This document shows, in pieces, positions 32,685-41,738 of a stretch of 64,000 nucleotides of DNA (positions are counted from its first letter, which is position 1; every line of letters starts with the position of its first letter). The notes beneath the pieces were generated by a model. The model did no database searches, was not told the DNA's origin, and saw only the letters and a program-made list of their open reading frames with translations. The DNA is from Luteitalea sp. GTDB lineage: Bacteria > Acidobacteriota > Vicinamibacteria > Vicinamibacterales > Vicinamibacteraceae. A program made the position numbers and the translations under genes. The DNA is taken from contig WHTT01000002.1 of NCBI GenBank assembly GCA_009377605.1, positions 1 through 64,000 of the forward strand, given 5' to 3'.

Positions 32685-33784
32685 TGACCTCGTCTGCAGG
32701 AACGCGCGGCGGGTCACCGCCCGCCTTGGATTTTCCCGAACGGCTCCAACGGCTCCTCGCACTGCTCGTGCGCACGTATATCGAGCGCGGCGAGCCGGTG
32801 TCATCGCTGTGGCTGGCACGCGAGAGCCGTCTCGGCCTCTCGTCGGCAACAGTGCGCAACATGCTCGGCCAACTCGAAGGGCTCGGCTACCTGCAGCAAC
32901 CGCACTCGTCGGCTGGTCGGGTTCCGACGGATCAGGGGTACCGGTTCCACGTCGACCTGCTGCTCCATGCACGGCGGCCGCTCCGCGACGTCCCAGAGGC
33001 GGAGGCCCGGCTGCGGCGCGTGGGCTCGGTCGATCACGTGCTCTCGGAAGTCTCACACGAGCTCTCGCGCGTGGCGCATGGCGTCGGCTTCGCGGTATCG
33101 CCCGACAGTGAGACGACCAGGTTGCGGCGCATCGAGTTCGTGGCCTTCGACGCCGCGCGCGTGCTCGTGGTGCTGGTGGCCGCCGACGGACAGGTGACGC
33201 ACACGTTGCTCGAGATCGAGGAGCAGGTGTCGCCCTCCGAGCTCGTCGAAGCCGCCAATTACTTGAATCAGGAGTTTGCGGGGCACACGCTCGTGGAGAT
33301 CCGCCAAGCGGTCCTCGAGCGGCTCGCACGCGAGCGCGTGCTCTACGATCGGCTGCTGGCGCGGGCGTTGCGATTGGCGCAGAGCTCGTTGGCGGAACTG
33401 ACCCTGCCAGGGGCGGTGTTCATTCACGGGGCATCATCGCTCGTCGACGAGTCGCTCTTGCAGAGCTCACGACTGACGCTCGAGGCGTTGCGCGCCCTCA
33501 TCGTGATCATGGAGGAGAAGCACCGGCTCTTGCGGATTCTCGACCAGTACATCGATACCCCTGGGCTGACCGTCGTCATTGGAACAGAGCACACGGACCC
33601 GACGCTGCAGCGCTTCAGCCTCGTCTGCTCCACATTCGTGGGCGGAGACCGGAGCGGCGCGGTGGGGGTCATCGGCCCAACGCGCATGCGCTACTCACGG
33701 GCAATTGCTGCCGTCGATCGAGCGTCGCAGGCCGTCAGCCGACTGCTCGTCACTGGCGCAGGCCCCGCTGAGGGAGCTTCGTAA
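32684..33784 (+). CDS. hrcA: Heat-inducible transcription repressor HrcA
   Basis: 366 residues from ATG 32684. The N-terminal winged helix includes LLVRTYIERGEPVSS and SSATVRNMLGQLEGLGYLQQ followed by PHSSAGRVPTDQGYR, the HrcA signature. The rest is the GAF-like dimerisation domain with LASLL-type helices and the end ANDVTRYSRAI-like GPTRMRYSRAI. HrcA represses heat-shock genes by binding CIRCE; a CIRCE-like site overlaps its start codon. It heads the operon hrcA-grpE-dnaJ-prmA; the gap to grpE is three bases. Confidence 0.95.
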   Translation: MTSSAGTRGGSPPALDFPERLQRLLALLVRTYIERGEPVSSLWLARESRLGLSSATVRNMLGQLEGLGYLQQPHSSAGRVPTDQGYRFHVDLLLHARRPLRDVPEAEARLRRVGSVDHVLSEVSHELSRVAHGVGFAVSPDSETTRLRRIEFVAFDAARVLVVLVAADGQVTHTLLEIEEQVSPSELVEAANYLNQEFAGHTLVEIRQAVLERLARERVLYDRLLARALRLAQSSLAELTLPGAVFIHGASSLVDESLLQSSRLTLEALRALIVIMEEKHRLLRILDQYIDTPGLTVVIGTEHTDPTLQRFSLVCSTFVGGDRSGAVGVIGPTRMRYSRAIAAVDRASQAVSRLLVTGAGPAEGAS

Positions 33785-33787
33785 ATT

Positions 33788-34426
33788 ATGAAACACCCAT
33801 TTGACCGTTCTGTTGAAGCTGTCGATCTGTCCGCGTCCAGTGACGGGGAGCGGATGAGCGTCTCCCAACCGGAGGCACCCGAGACGGCGCGCGCGGCTCG
33901 CGACGCCGAACAGCCTTCAGCGAGCGACGCTGGGCGGGCTGTGGCGAGCAACGTCGAGCCAGCCGACGAAGAGTCACACGTGGCCGCCTTGGCTCGCGAG
34001 CGTGATGAGTACAAGGACCGCCTGCTGCGCACGACCGCCGACTTCGACAACTATCGCAGGCGCGTCACACGCGAGCGCGGTGAGCTCGTCGACCACGTCG
34101 CGAGCGACCTGCTCCGTGAGATCCTTCCAATTGTCGACGACCTCGAGCGAGCACTCTCGGCTGCTGACGACACCGAGAACGTCGGGCGCTATCGCCAGGG
34201 AGTCGAGCTCATCTACCGTCATCTGTTCGACGTGCTGAAGAAGCGTGGCGTCACGCCGATCGAGGCGCTGGGCGCCGATTTCGACCCGCACGTTCATCAT
34301 GCGGTTGCGCACGAGCCAAGCAGCACGCACCGCGACGGTGAAGTGATCACCGAGTTGCGCAAGGGATACAAGATCGCGGATCGCTTGCTCCGCGCCTCTC
34401 TCGTGAAGGTGGCCTCGCGTGAGTAA
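33788..34426 (+). CDS. grpE: Nucleotide exchange factor GrpE
   Basis: 212 residues. A variable acidic N-terminus (1-60) is followed by the long dimerising helix and the core YKDRLLRTTADFDNYRRR (about 77-94), LPIVDDLERAL (about 115-125), KKRGVTPIEALGADFDPHVH and the beta wing end YKIADRLLRASLVKVA. GrpE releases ADP from DnaK. DnaK itself is not encoded in this operon or window. GrpE overlaps dnaJ by 8 bp. Confidence 0.96.
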   Translation: MKHPFDRSVEAVDLSASSDGERMSVSQPEAPETARAARDAEQPSASDAGRAVASNVEPADEESHVAALARERDEYKDRLLRTTADFDNYRRRVTRERGELVDHVASDLLREILPIVDDLERALSAADDTENVGRYRQGVELIYRHLFDVLKKRGVTPIEALGADFDPHVHHAVAHEPSSTHRDGEVITELRKGYKIADRLLRASLVKVASRE

Positions 34427-35570
34427 GCGCGACTACTATGACGTGCTGGGGGTCTCCAGCGCCGCAACGGACCAGGAGATCAAGAGCGCGTATCGCAAGT
34501 TGGCGCTCAAGTATCATCCCGACCGGAATTCCGGCGACACGGCGGCCGAAGAGCGCTTCAAGGAAGCGGCCGAAGCGTACGCCGTGTTGGCGGATCCGCA
34601 GAAGCGCGGCATGTACGATCGCTTCGGTCATGCCGGCGTCGCGTCTGGCGCCGGTGGTGGCCCCTCGATCGATCCGACGATCTTCGCCGACTTCGGCGAC
34701 CTGTTCGCTGGTCTCGGGGACATCTTCGGCATTGGCGATCTCTTTGGCGGCGGCCGCCGGCGCGGCGGCGCGCGGCGCGGTTCGGATCTCCGGTACGATT
34801 TGGAGATCACGTTCGAGGAGGCCGCTCGTGGCGCCGAGACCAGTGTGCAGATTCCACGTGAAGAGCTGTGCGAGGAGTGCCGTGGCTCTGGTGCGGCTCC
34901 CGGAAGCACGCCGGAGATCTGTCCCCAGTGCCGAGGTCAGGGTCAGCTGCGCTACCAGCAAGGCTTCTTCACAGTCGCGCGGACGTGTGGCCGGTGCCAC
35001 GGCGGTGGGCGCATCGTCACGCGGGTGTGCCCGGCGTGTCGCGGCGCGGGCCGCATCGCTCACGACCGCAAGCTCACGGTACGCATCCCGGCGGGCATCG
35101 ACACTGGCCAGCGGCTGCGACTCGTCGGTGAGGGTGAGCATGGCGCCGCCGGCGGTCCGCCCGGCGATCTCTACGTCGTCGTGCACGTGGAGGAACATCC
35201 ATTCTTCAAGCGCGACGGAGAGAGCCTCCAGTGCGAGGTGACCGTGCCATATCCCACCTTGGTGCTGGGCGGGCGCATACCGATCCCGACGCTCGACGAG
35301 CCGGAGGAGCTCGACATCCCAGCCGGTACGCAGGCGAGCACAGTCTTCCGCCTTCGCGGAAAGGGCCTGCCCGCGGTCATGGGCCGAAGCAAGGGCGATC
35401 TCTTCGTCAGCGTTCGCGTGGCGGTGCCCCGCAAGCTGACCCGCGAGCAACGTCGAGCCATCGAGGACCTGGCCAGTGTGTGGCCGAACCCGCCAATCGA
35501 GCCGCGGGCGCGCGCCGAGCAGGATCAGGACAAGCCGTTCTTCGAGCGGGTCAAGGACATCTTCGGTTGA
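34419..35570 (+). CDS. dnaJ: Chaperone protein DnaJ
   Basis: 383 residues starting at a GTG inside the end of grpE. The J domain has HPD (33-35) in KYHPDRN, then a G/F-rich stretch (about 68-115). Four zinc-finger repeats CxxCxGxG follow at about 149-215 (CEECRGSG, CPQCRGQG, CGRCHGGG, CPACRGAG), then the substrate-binding beta domains and a short C-terminus. It is a full-length type I DnaJ that stimulates DnaK ATPase and holds clients. Its TGA overlaps the prmA ATG by one base (TGATG). Confidence 0.96.
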   Translation: MSKRDYYDVLGVSSAATDQEIKSAYRKLALKYHPDRNSGDTAAEERFKEAAEAYAVLADPQKRGMYDRFGHAGVASGAGGGPSIDPTIFADFGDLFAGLGDIFGIGDLFGGGRRRGGARRGSDLRYDLEITFEEAARGAETSVQIPREELCEECRGSGAAPGSTPEICPQCRGQGQLRYQQGFFTVARTCGRCHGGGRIVTRVCPACRGAGRIAHDRKLTVRIPAGIDTGQRLRLVGEGEHGAAGGPPGDLYVVVHVEEHPFFKRDGESLQCEVTVPYPTLVLGGRIPIPTLDEPEELDIPAGTQASTVFRLRGKGLPAVMGRSKGDLFVSVRVAVPRKLTREQRRAIEDLASVWPNPPIEPRARAEQDQDKPFFERVKDIFG

Positions 35571-36475
35571 TGGCGGGGCTCGCCCCATGGCCGGCCCTGC
35601 GGCTGGCGTTCACCGAGCCTGGCAGTCCGCCGTCGACGCTCACCGACCCGTTGCTCTTCCTGCTCGACGACTTCGAAGTCCGCGCAATTGACGAAGACGG
35701 ACCCACTTGGACGGTCTTCTTTTCGACATCTGCCTCCCGCGATGCCGCACGTGCAGCGCTGGAGGACGCATCGTGGCGTCCCACCCTGGATGTCGAGCTG
35801 CTAGACGTTCCAGACGATGATTGGGCCCGCCGAACGCAGCGTGAGCTCACCTCTGTCCGCGTCGATGACATCATTGTCGCCCCGCCGTGGGAGGCGGCGG
35901 GAAAAAGGGGGCTGTCCCCTTTTCGTCGGTGTAAGTCCCCGAAAAGGTGGCTGTCCCCTTTTTCCCAGCCCGTGGTCATCATCATCGAGCCATCGATGGG
36001 GTTTGGCACGGGCCATCACGAGACGACGCGGCTCTGCCTGCGTGCGCTGCAGCGGCTTCCTCTGGCGCAGCGGAGCGTGCTGGATGTCGGGACCGGCTCA
36101 GGCGTCTTGGCTATCGCGGCAGCAATGCTCGGCGCGGCGCGCGTCGTCGCAATCGACCCAGATGAAGATGCCGTGAGAGCCGCACGCGACAATGTGGCAC
36201 GGAACCGGGTCGGCGATCACGTCGTGGCTTGTCAGGCCGCGCTCGGCGATCCTTCTCTCGGGCAGGCCTCGGTCGTGATCGCCAATCTCACCGGTGCGCT
36301 GCTGCGGCGTGAAGCCGCGAAAGCCGAACGGCTGGTCGAAGCGGGCGGCACCCTCATCTTGAGCGGCTTCACCTCTGCCGAGGCGCCACTCGTTGCGGAT
36401 GCCTACTCACACGTCAGGCTCGAGGCCCAACTCGAGGAACACGACTGGGCTGCGCTCATCTTCACGCATCGCTAA
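35570..36475 (+). CDS. prmA: Ribosomal protein L11 methyltransferase PrmA, with in-frame repeat insertion
   Basis: 301 residues from the ATG that overlaps the dnaJ stop. The N-terminal substrate domain (1-110) ends in VRVDDIIVAPPWE. The SAM-binding Rossmann domain begins VVIIIEPSMGFGTGHHETT and has the motif LDVGTGSGVLAIAA. PrmA trimethylates L11. Between the two domains, about residues 111-133 (KRGLSPFRRCKSPKRWLSPF) are encoded by a palindromic repeat (35899-35966) and have no counterpart in the family. They fall in the flexible inter-domain linker, so activity may survive. The heat-shock operon position hrcA-grpE-dnaJ-prmA is common. Confidence 0.92.
   Translation: MAGLAPWPALRLAFTEPGSPPSTLTDPLLFLLDDFEVRAIDEDGPTWTVFFSTSASRDAARAALEDASWRPTLDVELLDVPDDDWARRTQRELTSVRVDDIIVAPPWEAAGKRGLSPFRRCKSPKRWLSPFSQPVVIIIEPSMGFGTGHHETTRLCLRALQRLPLAQRSVLDVGTGSGVLAIAAAMLGAARVVAIDPDEDAVRAARDNVARNRVGDHVVACQAALGDPSLGQASVVIANLTGALLRREAAKAERLVEAGGTLILSGFTSAEAPLVADAYSHVRLEAQLEEHDWAALIFTHR
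35899..35966. repeat. GGGGACAG-type palindromic repeat inserted in prmA
   Basis: Two related half-elements, AAAAAGGGGGCTGTCCCC (from 35902) and AAAAGGTGGCTGTCCCC (from 35942), lie in tandem. The outer ends GGGAAAAAGGGG and CCCCTTTTTCCC (35899-35910, 35955-35966) are exact inverted repeats. The same palindrome type stands alone at 63262-63290. Here it is translated as part of PrmA. Confidence 0.85.
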
Positions 36476-36482
36476 CCCGCTG

Positions 36483-36532
36483 CTGGCGGCCCTAAAGGGC
36501 CCGCCCACGCCCGACCTTTAGGTCGGGCGGCA
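36483..36532. repeat. Palindromic pair E between prmA and rsmE
   Basis: Two adjacent palindromes with TAAA/TTTA centres: GCGGCCC-TAAA-GGGCCCGC and GCCCGACC-TTTA-GGTCGGGC. The design is the same as in element B, but GTAG heads are absent. They lie in the convergent gap and could terminate both transcripts. Confidence 0.75.
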
Positions 36533-37264
36533 TCAGGCGCCGCGCATATTCCACTCGTGCTGCAGGACGCTGAGCGCCACGGCAGCCGCCGACTCGGCGC
36601 GCAGGGTCCAGGGCACGATGGACCAGCGCGTCCACCCGTGCGCGTCGGCGAGCTCGATCTCTTCGGGCGCCCAGCCCCCTTCGGGACCGACGACCAGCGC
36701 GGCAGCTTCCGCACCAGGCTGCGAGGGGCGGGCTGCCGGTGCGTGGAGCCCAGGCTCTGCGAGCAAGAGCCGGAGGCCTGTCGCGGACGTCAAGACGGCG
36801 TCAAGCGACCGTGTGGGTCCGATCAGCGGGACGCAGGCACGCCCGCACTGCTTGGCAGAGGCAACGGCCACACGGTGCCAGCGCTGATGTGCCTTCCCAC
36901 TCGCCACGAGCCGCGTCGATACGTTGGTGCGGCTGGTGATGATTGGCACGATCCGCCTCACGCCGAGCATCGTGGCATCCCGAATCACGCCGTCCATGCC
37001 GTCGCCCTTGAGCAGTGCCTGTGCCAGAGTGACCTGGACGGGCGACTCCGCCAGGGGGCTCACTGCTCGCTCGAGGCGCAGCACCGCGGCCCGAGGGGCA
37101 GCCACCTCGATCGCCGCTTCGTATTCCGTACCGCGACCGTCGAAGACGCGGACGCGGACGCCGACCTCCAGCCGCAGCACACGCGCGAGGTGCTGGCTTT
37201 CGGTGACCGACAAGGTGACCGTCGGACGCTCGGCTTGGATGTCAGGTGCAAAGAACCGAAACAT
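36533..37264 (-). CDS. rsmE: 16S rRNA (uracil1498-N3)-methyltransferase RsmE
   Basis: 243 residues from the ATG at 37264; the frame is open further up but family-unlike. It has a PUA-like N-terminal domain (1-70) and a SPOUT knot with LVVGPEGGWAPEEIELA (about 186-202) and the end LRAESAAAVALSVLQ, both RsmE signatures. RsmE methylates U1498 of 16S rRNA. It is convergent with prmA. Bases before the start are a short TTCTGAG-type repeat array (37262-37300). Confidence 0.94.
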   Translation of the reverse strand: MFRFFAPDIQAERPTVTLSVTESQHLARVLRLEVGVRVRVFDGRGTEYEAAIEVAAPRAAVLRLERAVSPLAESPVQVTLAQALLKGDGMDGVIRDATMLGVRRIVPIITSRTNVSTRLVASGKAHQRWHRVAVASAKQCGRACVPLIGPTRSLDAVLTSATGLRLLLAEPGLHAPAARPSQPGAEAAALVVGPEGGWAPEEIELADAHGWTRWSIVPWTLRAESAAAVALSVLQHEWNMRGA

Positions 37265-37387
37265 GGTTCTGAGTTCTGAGCTCTGAGTTTTGCGCTCTGT
37301 GCCGCCCGTTGGCGCCCGAATCTGCTGATGCTCCCCTCGGGCAGTAGTCGCGCGCACCAAGAACCAGGGGCCAAGCACCAAGCACTC
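37262..37387. repeat. Low-complexity repeat stretches between rsmE and the kinase gene
   Basis: 37264-37296 has about four imperfect units of TTCTGAG; 37358-37386 has CCAAGAA/CCAAGCA-type heptamers. They are different from each other and occupy the divergent promoter region, leaving only the TATACT at 37395 as a visible signal. Confidence 0.55.
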
Positions 37388-37394
37388 TACCGTG

Positions 37395-37400
37395 TATACT
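37395..37400 (+). promoter_or_regulatory. -10 box of the zinc-ribbon kinase gene
   Basis: TATACT ends 11 bases before the ATG at 37412. The transcript would have a leader of a few bases at most. No -35 or ribosome binding site is visible. Confidence 0.4.
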
Positions 37401-37411
37401 CGACGTTCGGC

Positions 37412-38413
37412 ATGCTGTTCAAAGGTCAGGAGCTGGGCAAGTACAAGATCCTGGCGTCGCTCGGCAGCGGCGGCTTTGGCACTGTGTACTTGGCGCGCGA
37501 TACCTGGATCGACAAAGAAGTTGCGATCAAGGTACCGCACCGACAGCACCAGAGCTTTGGCGAGCTGCTGCGCGAGCCGCGGCTACTGGCCAGCCTGAGC
37601 CATCCGAACATCGTCTCCATCACGACCGCGGAAAAGCAAGACGAGGTCTTCTTCATTGTGATGGAGTACGTGAAAGGGGAAACGCTCGAGGGCATTCTCG
37701 TCCGGGACGGCGCGCTCGATCTACGCCGTGCACTCGATTACGCCGTGCAGATTTGCAACGGTGTCGATCACGCACATCGACAAGGCGTTCTGCACCGCGA
37801 CCTGCGCCCAGCCAACGTGCTGGTCTCGGAGAACGGCGTGCTCAAGGTGGCGGACTTCGGCACGTCTCGCTTTCTCGAGATCGCCGCGCATGGCACCACC
37901 GTGATCGGCAGTCCCGCCTACATGGCGCCGGAGCAGTTCCAAGGCAAGGCGGTCTTTGCGTCGGATCTCTACTCCCTTGGCGTCACCATGTATCAGATGC
38001 TGATCGGTGAGCTTCCTTACGATCCGCCGACACCGGCGAGCTGGCACAAGCTGCTCGACGGCAGCCTCCTGCGATCGCCGCGTCTCAAGAACAGCGCCCT
38101 CCCGAAGCCACTCTGCGAGATCGTACTCCGCGCGCTGGCCCCAGATATACCCGAGCGATATCAGCGTGCGAGCGACCTGCTCGATGACTTGCTGTCGACA
38201 CGCCCCCTCGTCTTGGGTCATACGCCGACCCGTGTGGAGGAGGTCGCGACGACACGGCCAACGGCGCGTGAGCAGGCCACACTCGAGCGCGCGGGTGTCC
38301 AGCGGCGATTGCAGAGCCGCGCCGAGACACCGACGTCGCGCACCTGCTGGCACTGTGGCAAGCCGCTCCATGCTCGTGCTGGCCGCTGCCCGTTCTGCGG
38401 CGAAGCACAGTAG
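37412..38413 (+). CDS. Ser/Thr protein kinase with C-terminal zinc ribbon
   Basis: 333 residues from the ATG at 37412. The kinase domain (11-275) is complete: GSGGFG (18-23), Lys40 in VAIK, Glu55, HRDLRPAN (128-135), DFG (148-150) and APE (172-174). HRD is followed by LR rather than the usual LK, a mild substitution. No membrane helix is present, so it is cytosolic. The C-terminus ends in a zinc ribbon with Cys312, 315, 326 and 329 (CWHC...CPFC). Substrates are unknown. Its TAG stop begins a CAGGATT-type repeat array leading to recX. Confidence 0.9.
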   Translation: MLFKGQELGKYKILASLGSGGFGTVYLARDTWIDKEVAIKVPHRQHQSFGELLREPRLLASLSHPNIVSITTAEKQDEVFFIVMEYVKGETLEGILVRDGALDLRRALDYAVQICNGVDHAHRQGVLHRDLRPANVLVSENGVLKVADFGTSRFLEIAAHGTTVIGSPAYMAPEQFQGKAVFASDLYSLGVTMYQMLIGELPYDPPTPASWHKLLDGSLLRSPRLKNSALPKPLCEIVLRALAPDIPERYQRASDLLDDLLSTRPLVLGHTPTRVEEVATTRPTAREQATLERAGVQRRLQSRAETPTSRTCWHCGKPLHARAGRCPFCGEAQ

Positions 38414-38502
38414 GATCAGGATTCAGGAAGCAGGAAACGGGCTTGCCTCCCCGTAGCTCGCCGGAGGCGAGCGAAGGCAGGAACCTCGCACCTCGAACCT
38501 CC
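38413..38502. repeat. Repeat-filled gap with REP-like hairpin (kinase to recX)
   Basis: Right after the kinase stop come CAGGATT/CAGGAAG/CAGGAAA heptamers (38418-38440). A GTAG-headed hairpin CTCGCC-GGA-GGCGAG (38453-38471) follows, then C-rich ACCTCGC/ACCTCGAA units that end next to the recX ATG. Confidence 0.65.
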
Positions 38503-38503
38503 G

Positions 38504-38986
38504 ATGCCCCGTCTTGCTGGCAAGCGAGTCGACCCGTATATATACGCGCTGACGGCGCTGGGCCGCCGCGAGCTGACCAGCGCGCAGCTCGCCGACCGGC
38601 TCACGCGACGTGGGTATGATCCGACGACCATCGAGCAGGTGCTCGTCAGGCTTCGGACCGAGGGAGCCCTCGATGATCGCCGCGCTGCCGCGGCGGCCGT
38701 TCGGACTGCCGTGGAGATCAAGCGACACGGCCGCTGGCGCGTTCGACAAGAGCTGGATCGGCTGGGCGTCGATCGCGAAATCGCCGCGGAGGTCGTCGAA
38801 GAGGTCCTCGGCGCCATCAACGAGACCGAGCTCATTGAACGCGCCTTGTCCGCACGACTGCGTGGACCGATCGCCGACCGCCGACACTTCGACCGCCTCT
38901 ATCGATATCTGATTCGACGAGGATTTGCCTCCGATCAGGCACTTCTCGCCCTCCGCCGGCGCGGGGGCGACCTCATCGACGACTAG
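38504..38986 (+). CDS. recX: Regulatory protein RecX
   Basis: 160 residues, typical RecX with three helical repeats: ALTALGRRELTSAQLADRLT, then VLVRLRTEGALDDRRAA, and the C-terminal LYRYLIRRGFASDQALLALR. RecX binds RecA filaments and limits their extension. RecA is not in the window, although recX is often next to it; here alaS follows 47 bases on, which is another common arrangement. Confidence 0.9.
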   Translation: MPRLAGKRVDPYIYALTALGRRELTSAQLADRLTRRGYDPTTIEQVLVRLRTEGALDDRRAAAAAVRTAVEIKRHGRWRVRQELDRLGVDREIAAEVVEEVLGAINETELIERALSARLRGPIADRRHFDRLYRYLIRRGFASDQALLALRRRGGDLIDD

Positions 38987-39019
38987 TGTCCTGTCCGAGG
39001 TGCCGCGGTCTCGGCAGGG

Positions 39020-39025
39020 TACAAT
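39020..39025 (+). promoter_or_regulatory. -10-like box before alaS
   Basis: TACAAT ends eight bases before the ATG at 39034. An AAAGG sits three bases before the ATG, too close for a normal ribosome binding site. It is consistent with a leaderless alaS transcript. Confidence 0.35.
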
Positions 39026-39033
39026 GAAAGGTT

Positions 39034-41736
39034 ATGACGTCTCGGGAGATTCGGCGCAGTTTCCTCGCCTACTTCGAAAAGCACGGCCACCGCATCGTGC
39101 CCAGCTCGTCGCTCGTGCCAGCGGATGACCCGACGTTGCTCTTCACCAACGCCGGGATGAACCAGTTCAAGGATGTGTTCCTCGGACGGGAGCGTCGCGA
39201 CTACAGACGGGCGACGAGCTCGCAAAAGTGCATGCGCGTGAGCGGCAAGCACAACGACCTCGACAACGTGGGACCGTCGCTGCGACACCACACGTTCTTC
39301 GAAATGCTGGGCAACTTCTCCTTTGGCGACTACTTCAAGGAGGAGGCGATCCAGTTCTCCTGGACGATGCTGACGGAGGTCTGGAACCTGCCACCCGACA
39401 AGCTCAGCGCGACGATCTTCGCCGGTGACGCCAACGTGCCGCGCGACGAGGAGGCGTATCGCGTCTGGCGGCAGTACCTGCCGGCTGAGCGCATTCAGGA
39501 GCTTGGCGGGGACGACAACTTCTGGCAGATGGCCAACACTGGCCCGTGCGGGCGCTGTTCCGAGATTTACGTCGACCGGAGCGACGATCCACGCTGCCCG
39601 GAGAGCGACCGCCTCCTCGAGGTCTGGAACAACGTGTTCATGGAGTTCGATCGGCAGCCTGACGGGACGCTCGTGCCGCTGCCAGCGCCGTCGATCGACA
39701 CCGGCATGAGCCTGGAGCGGATCACCGGTGTCATCCAGGGGACGTTCTCGAATTACGACACCGATCTCTTCACGCCCATCCTCGCGGCGATTGAGGAGCT
39801 CGCGCGCGTGCGCCACGGGGAGGCTCAGGCCACGGACATCTCGATGCACGTCATCGCGGATCATGTCCGCGCGACGACGTTCCTGATCGCGGACGGCGTG
39901 GTGCCATCGAACGAATGGCGCGGCTACGTGCTGCGGAAGATCATGCGGCGCGCGATGCGGCACGGCAAGCGCCTCGGGATCGAGGAGCCGTTCCTGCACC
40001 GGCTCGTCGACGTCGTCGTGGCTCTGATGGGAACTGCCTACCCAGAGCTGCCCGCCAATCGCGACACCGTCGTGCAGATCGTGCGCGGCGAAGAAGATCG
40101 TTTCGATTCCGTCCTTACCGGCGGACTGCCTCGACTCGAGCAGCTACTGGAGCGCGTCGGCGCCTCCGCGTCGCGCACCGTGCCCGGAGACGAGGCGTTC
40201 CGGCTGTACGATTCGCTCGGCATGCCGGTGGACTTCATCGAAGATCTCGCCAGCGAACGGCAGCTCACGTTCGATCGCACCGGCTTCGATCGTGCTATGG
40301 AGGCTCAGCGCGAGCGCGCCCGCGCGAGCAGCGCGTTCGAGCACAAGAAGGGCACCACGTTCACCTTCGAGTCAGACGACCGGCAGCAGGCGATCGAGCA
40401 CGCCGGCGATCGCTTCGAGGGCTACGCCGCGACTGCGCTCGAGGACGTCCCGATCCTCGCCGTGTTCGACGAACAGCGTGGACAGGTCGAGCAGCTCGAC
40501 GAGGGTGCGTTGGGCTTCGTCGTCACCGAGCGCACGCCGTTCTACCACGAGGCCGGCGGACAAGTCTCGGACACGGGCACCATCACAGCATCGGGCGACG
40601 CGCCGGGCCCGGCCGCAGCCGACGTCATCGGCCTCGTGCGGATCGGTCCCGGCGCGCCACGCGCACACCGCGTGCGGGTCCTCACCGGCAGCCTGGCGGA
40701 GGGCGATCGCGTGGCGCTCGTGGTCGACCGAGCGCGTCGCGACGCCATCCGCCGCAATCACACGGCGACGCACCTGCTGCACGCCGCACTACGGCGCGTG
40801 CTCGGCTCGCACGTGAAGCAGGCCGGGTCGCTCGTCGCGCCGGATCGCCTGCGCTTTGACTTCGTCCACCCGGCGGCGATCTCGCGGGCCGACCTGGACG
40901 CCATCGAGCGGCTCGTCAACGAGCAGATCATGCGTAACGTCACCGTCCAGACGACGGTTCAATCGACGGCGGAGGCGATGGCGGCCGGTGCGACGGCACT
41001 GTTCGGTGAGAAGTACGGCGATCGCGTGCGCGTGGTCGGCATCCCGGACTTCAGCCTCGAGCTTTGTGGGGGGACGCACTGCGCCGCCACCGGCGACATT
41101 GGCTACTTTACGCTCGTATCGGAGGGTGCCATCGCCGCGGGTGTGCGCCGTATCGAAGCACTGACCGGCGAAGGAGCACTCGCTCACGTCCAGGCAAGTC
41201 GCGATCGCTTCACGCGCGTGCTCGACGAGCTGAAGGTGGCGCCGGACCAGGCCGCCGAGGCGGTCGCCCGCCTCCAAACCGACGTGAAGCGGTTGTCGCG
41301 CGAGCTGCAGCAGGCACGCCTCAAAGCGGCACTTGGCCAAGCCGCCACGCCTGGAGCCGATGGCGGCCAGCGTGACGCGCACGCGGGCACCGCGGAGGAT
41401 GTCGCGGGTGTGAGGCTGATCGTGCGACGCGTGGACGAGCTCGACCGCAGCGCGCTCCGTCACCTGGCTGACCAGCTCAAAGGAGGTCTCGGCAGCGGCG
41501 TCGTCATCCTGGCAACGGCGCATGAAGGCAAGGTCGCCTTCGTCGTGTCGGTGACACGGGATCTGGCCAGCCGTCTTCGTGCGGGTGCGATCGTCAAGGA
41601 GCTGGCGCCGATTGTCGGCGGCGGCGGGGGCGGGCGCCCTGACTTTGCGGAGGCAGGTGGCAGGGATCCCGGCAAGATCGACGCCTTACTCGAAGAAAGT
41701 CGGCACGTGGTGGAACGGATGGCAGCGCTCAGCTGA
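39034..41736 (+). CDS. alaS: Alanyl-tRNA synthetase
   Basis: 900 residues, a full-length class II synthetase. The catalytic core starts RRSFLAYFEKHGHRIVPSSS with LLFTNAGMNQFKDVFLG (motif 1 region). The editing domain has the zinc/metal motifs HTATH (576-580) and CGGTHC (678-683). A coiled coil (about 725-775) and the C-Ala domain with GGGGGGRPDFAEAGG near the end complete it. It charges tRNA-Ala and clears Ser/Gly mischarging. Its stop is two bases from the convergent terB-like gene. Confidence 0.97.
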   Translation: MTSREIRRSFLAYFEKHGHRIVPSSSLVPADDPTLLFTNAGMNQFKDVFLGRERRDYRRATSSQKCMRVSGKHNDLDNVGPSLRHHTFFEMLGNFSFGDYFKEEAIQFSWTMLTEVWNLPPDKLSATIFAGDANVPRDEEAYRVWRQYLPAERIQELGGDDNFWQMANTGPCGRCSEIYVDRSDDPRCPESDRLLEVWNNVFMEFDRQPDGTLVPLPAPSIDTGMSLERITGVIQGTFSNYDTDLFTPILAAIEELARVRHGEAQATDISMHVIADHVRATTFLIADGVVPSNEWRGYVLRKIMRRAMRHGKRLGIEEPFLHRLVDVVVALMGTAYPELPANRDTVVQIVRGEEDRFDSVLTGGLPRLEQLLERVGASASRTVPGDEAFRLYDSLGMPVDFIEDLASERQLTFDRTGFDRAMEAQRERARASSAFEHKKGTTFTFESDDRQQAIEHAGDRFEGYAATALEDVPILAVFDEQRGQVEQLDEGALGFVVTERTPFYHEAGGQVSDTGTITASGDAPGPAAADVIGLVRIGPGAPRAHRVRVLTGSLAEGDRVALVVDRARRDAIRRNHTATHLLHAALRRVLGSHVKQAGSLVAPDRLRFDFVHPAAISRADLDAIERLVNEQIMRNVTVQTTVQSTAEAMAAGATALFGEKYGDRVRVVGIPDFSLELCGGTHCAATGDIGYFTLVSEGAIAAGVRRIEALTGEGALAHVQASRDRFTRVLDELKVAPDQAAEAVARLQTDVKRLSRELQQARLKAALGQAATPGADGGQRDAHAGTAEDVAGVRLIVRRVDELDRSALRHLADQLKGGLGSGVVILATAHEGKVAFVVSVTRDLASRLRAGAIVKELAPIVGGGGGGRPDFAEAGGRDPGKIDALLEESRHVVERMAALS

Positions 41737-41738
41737 CC

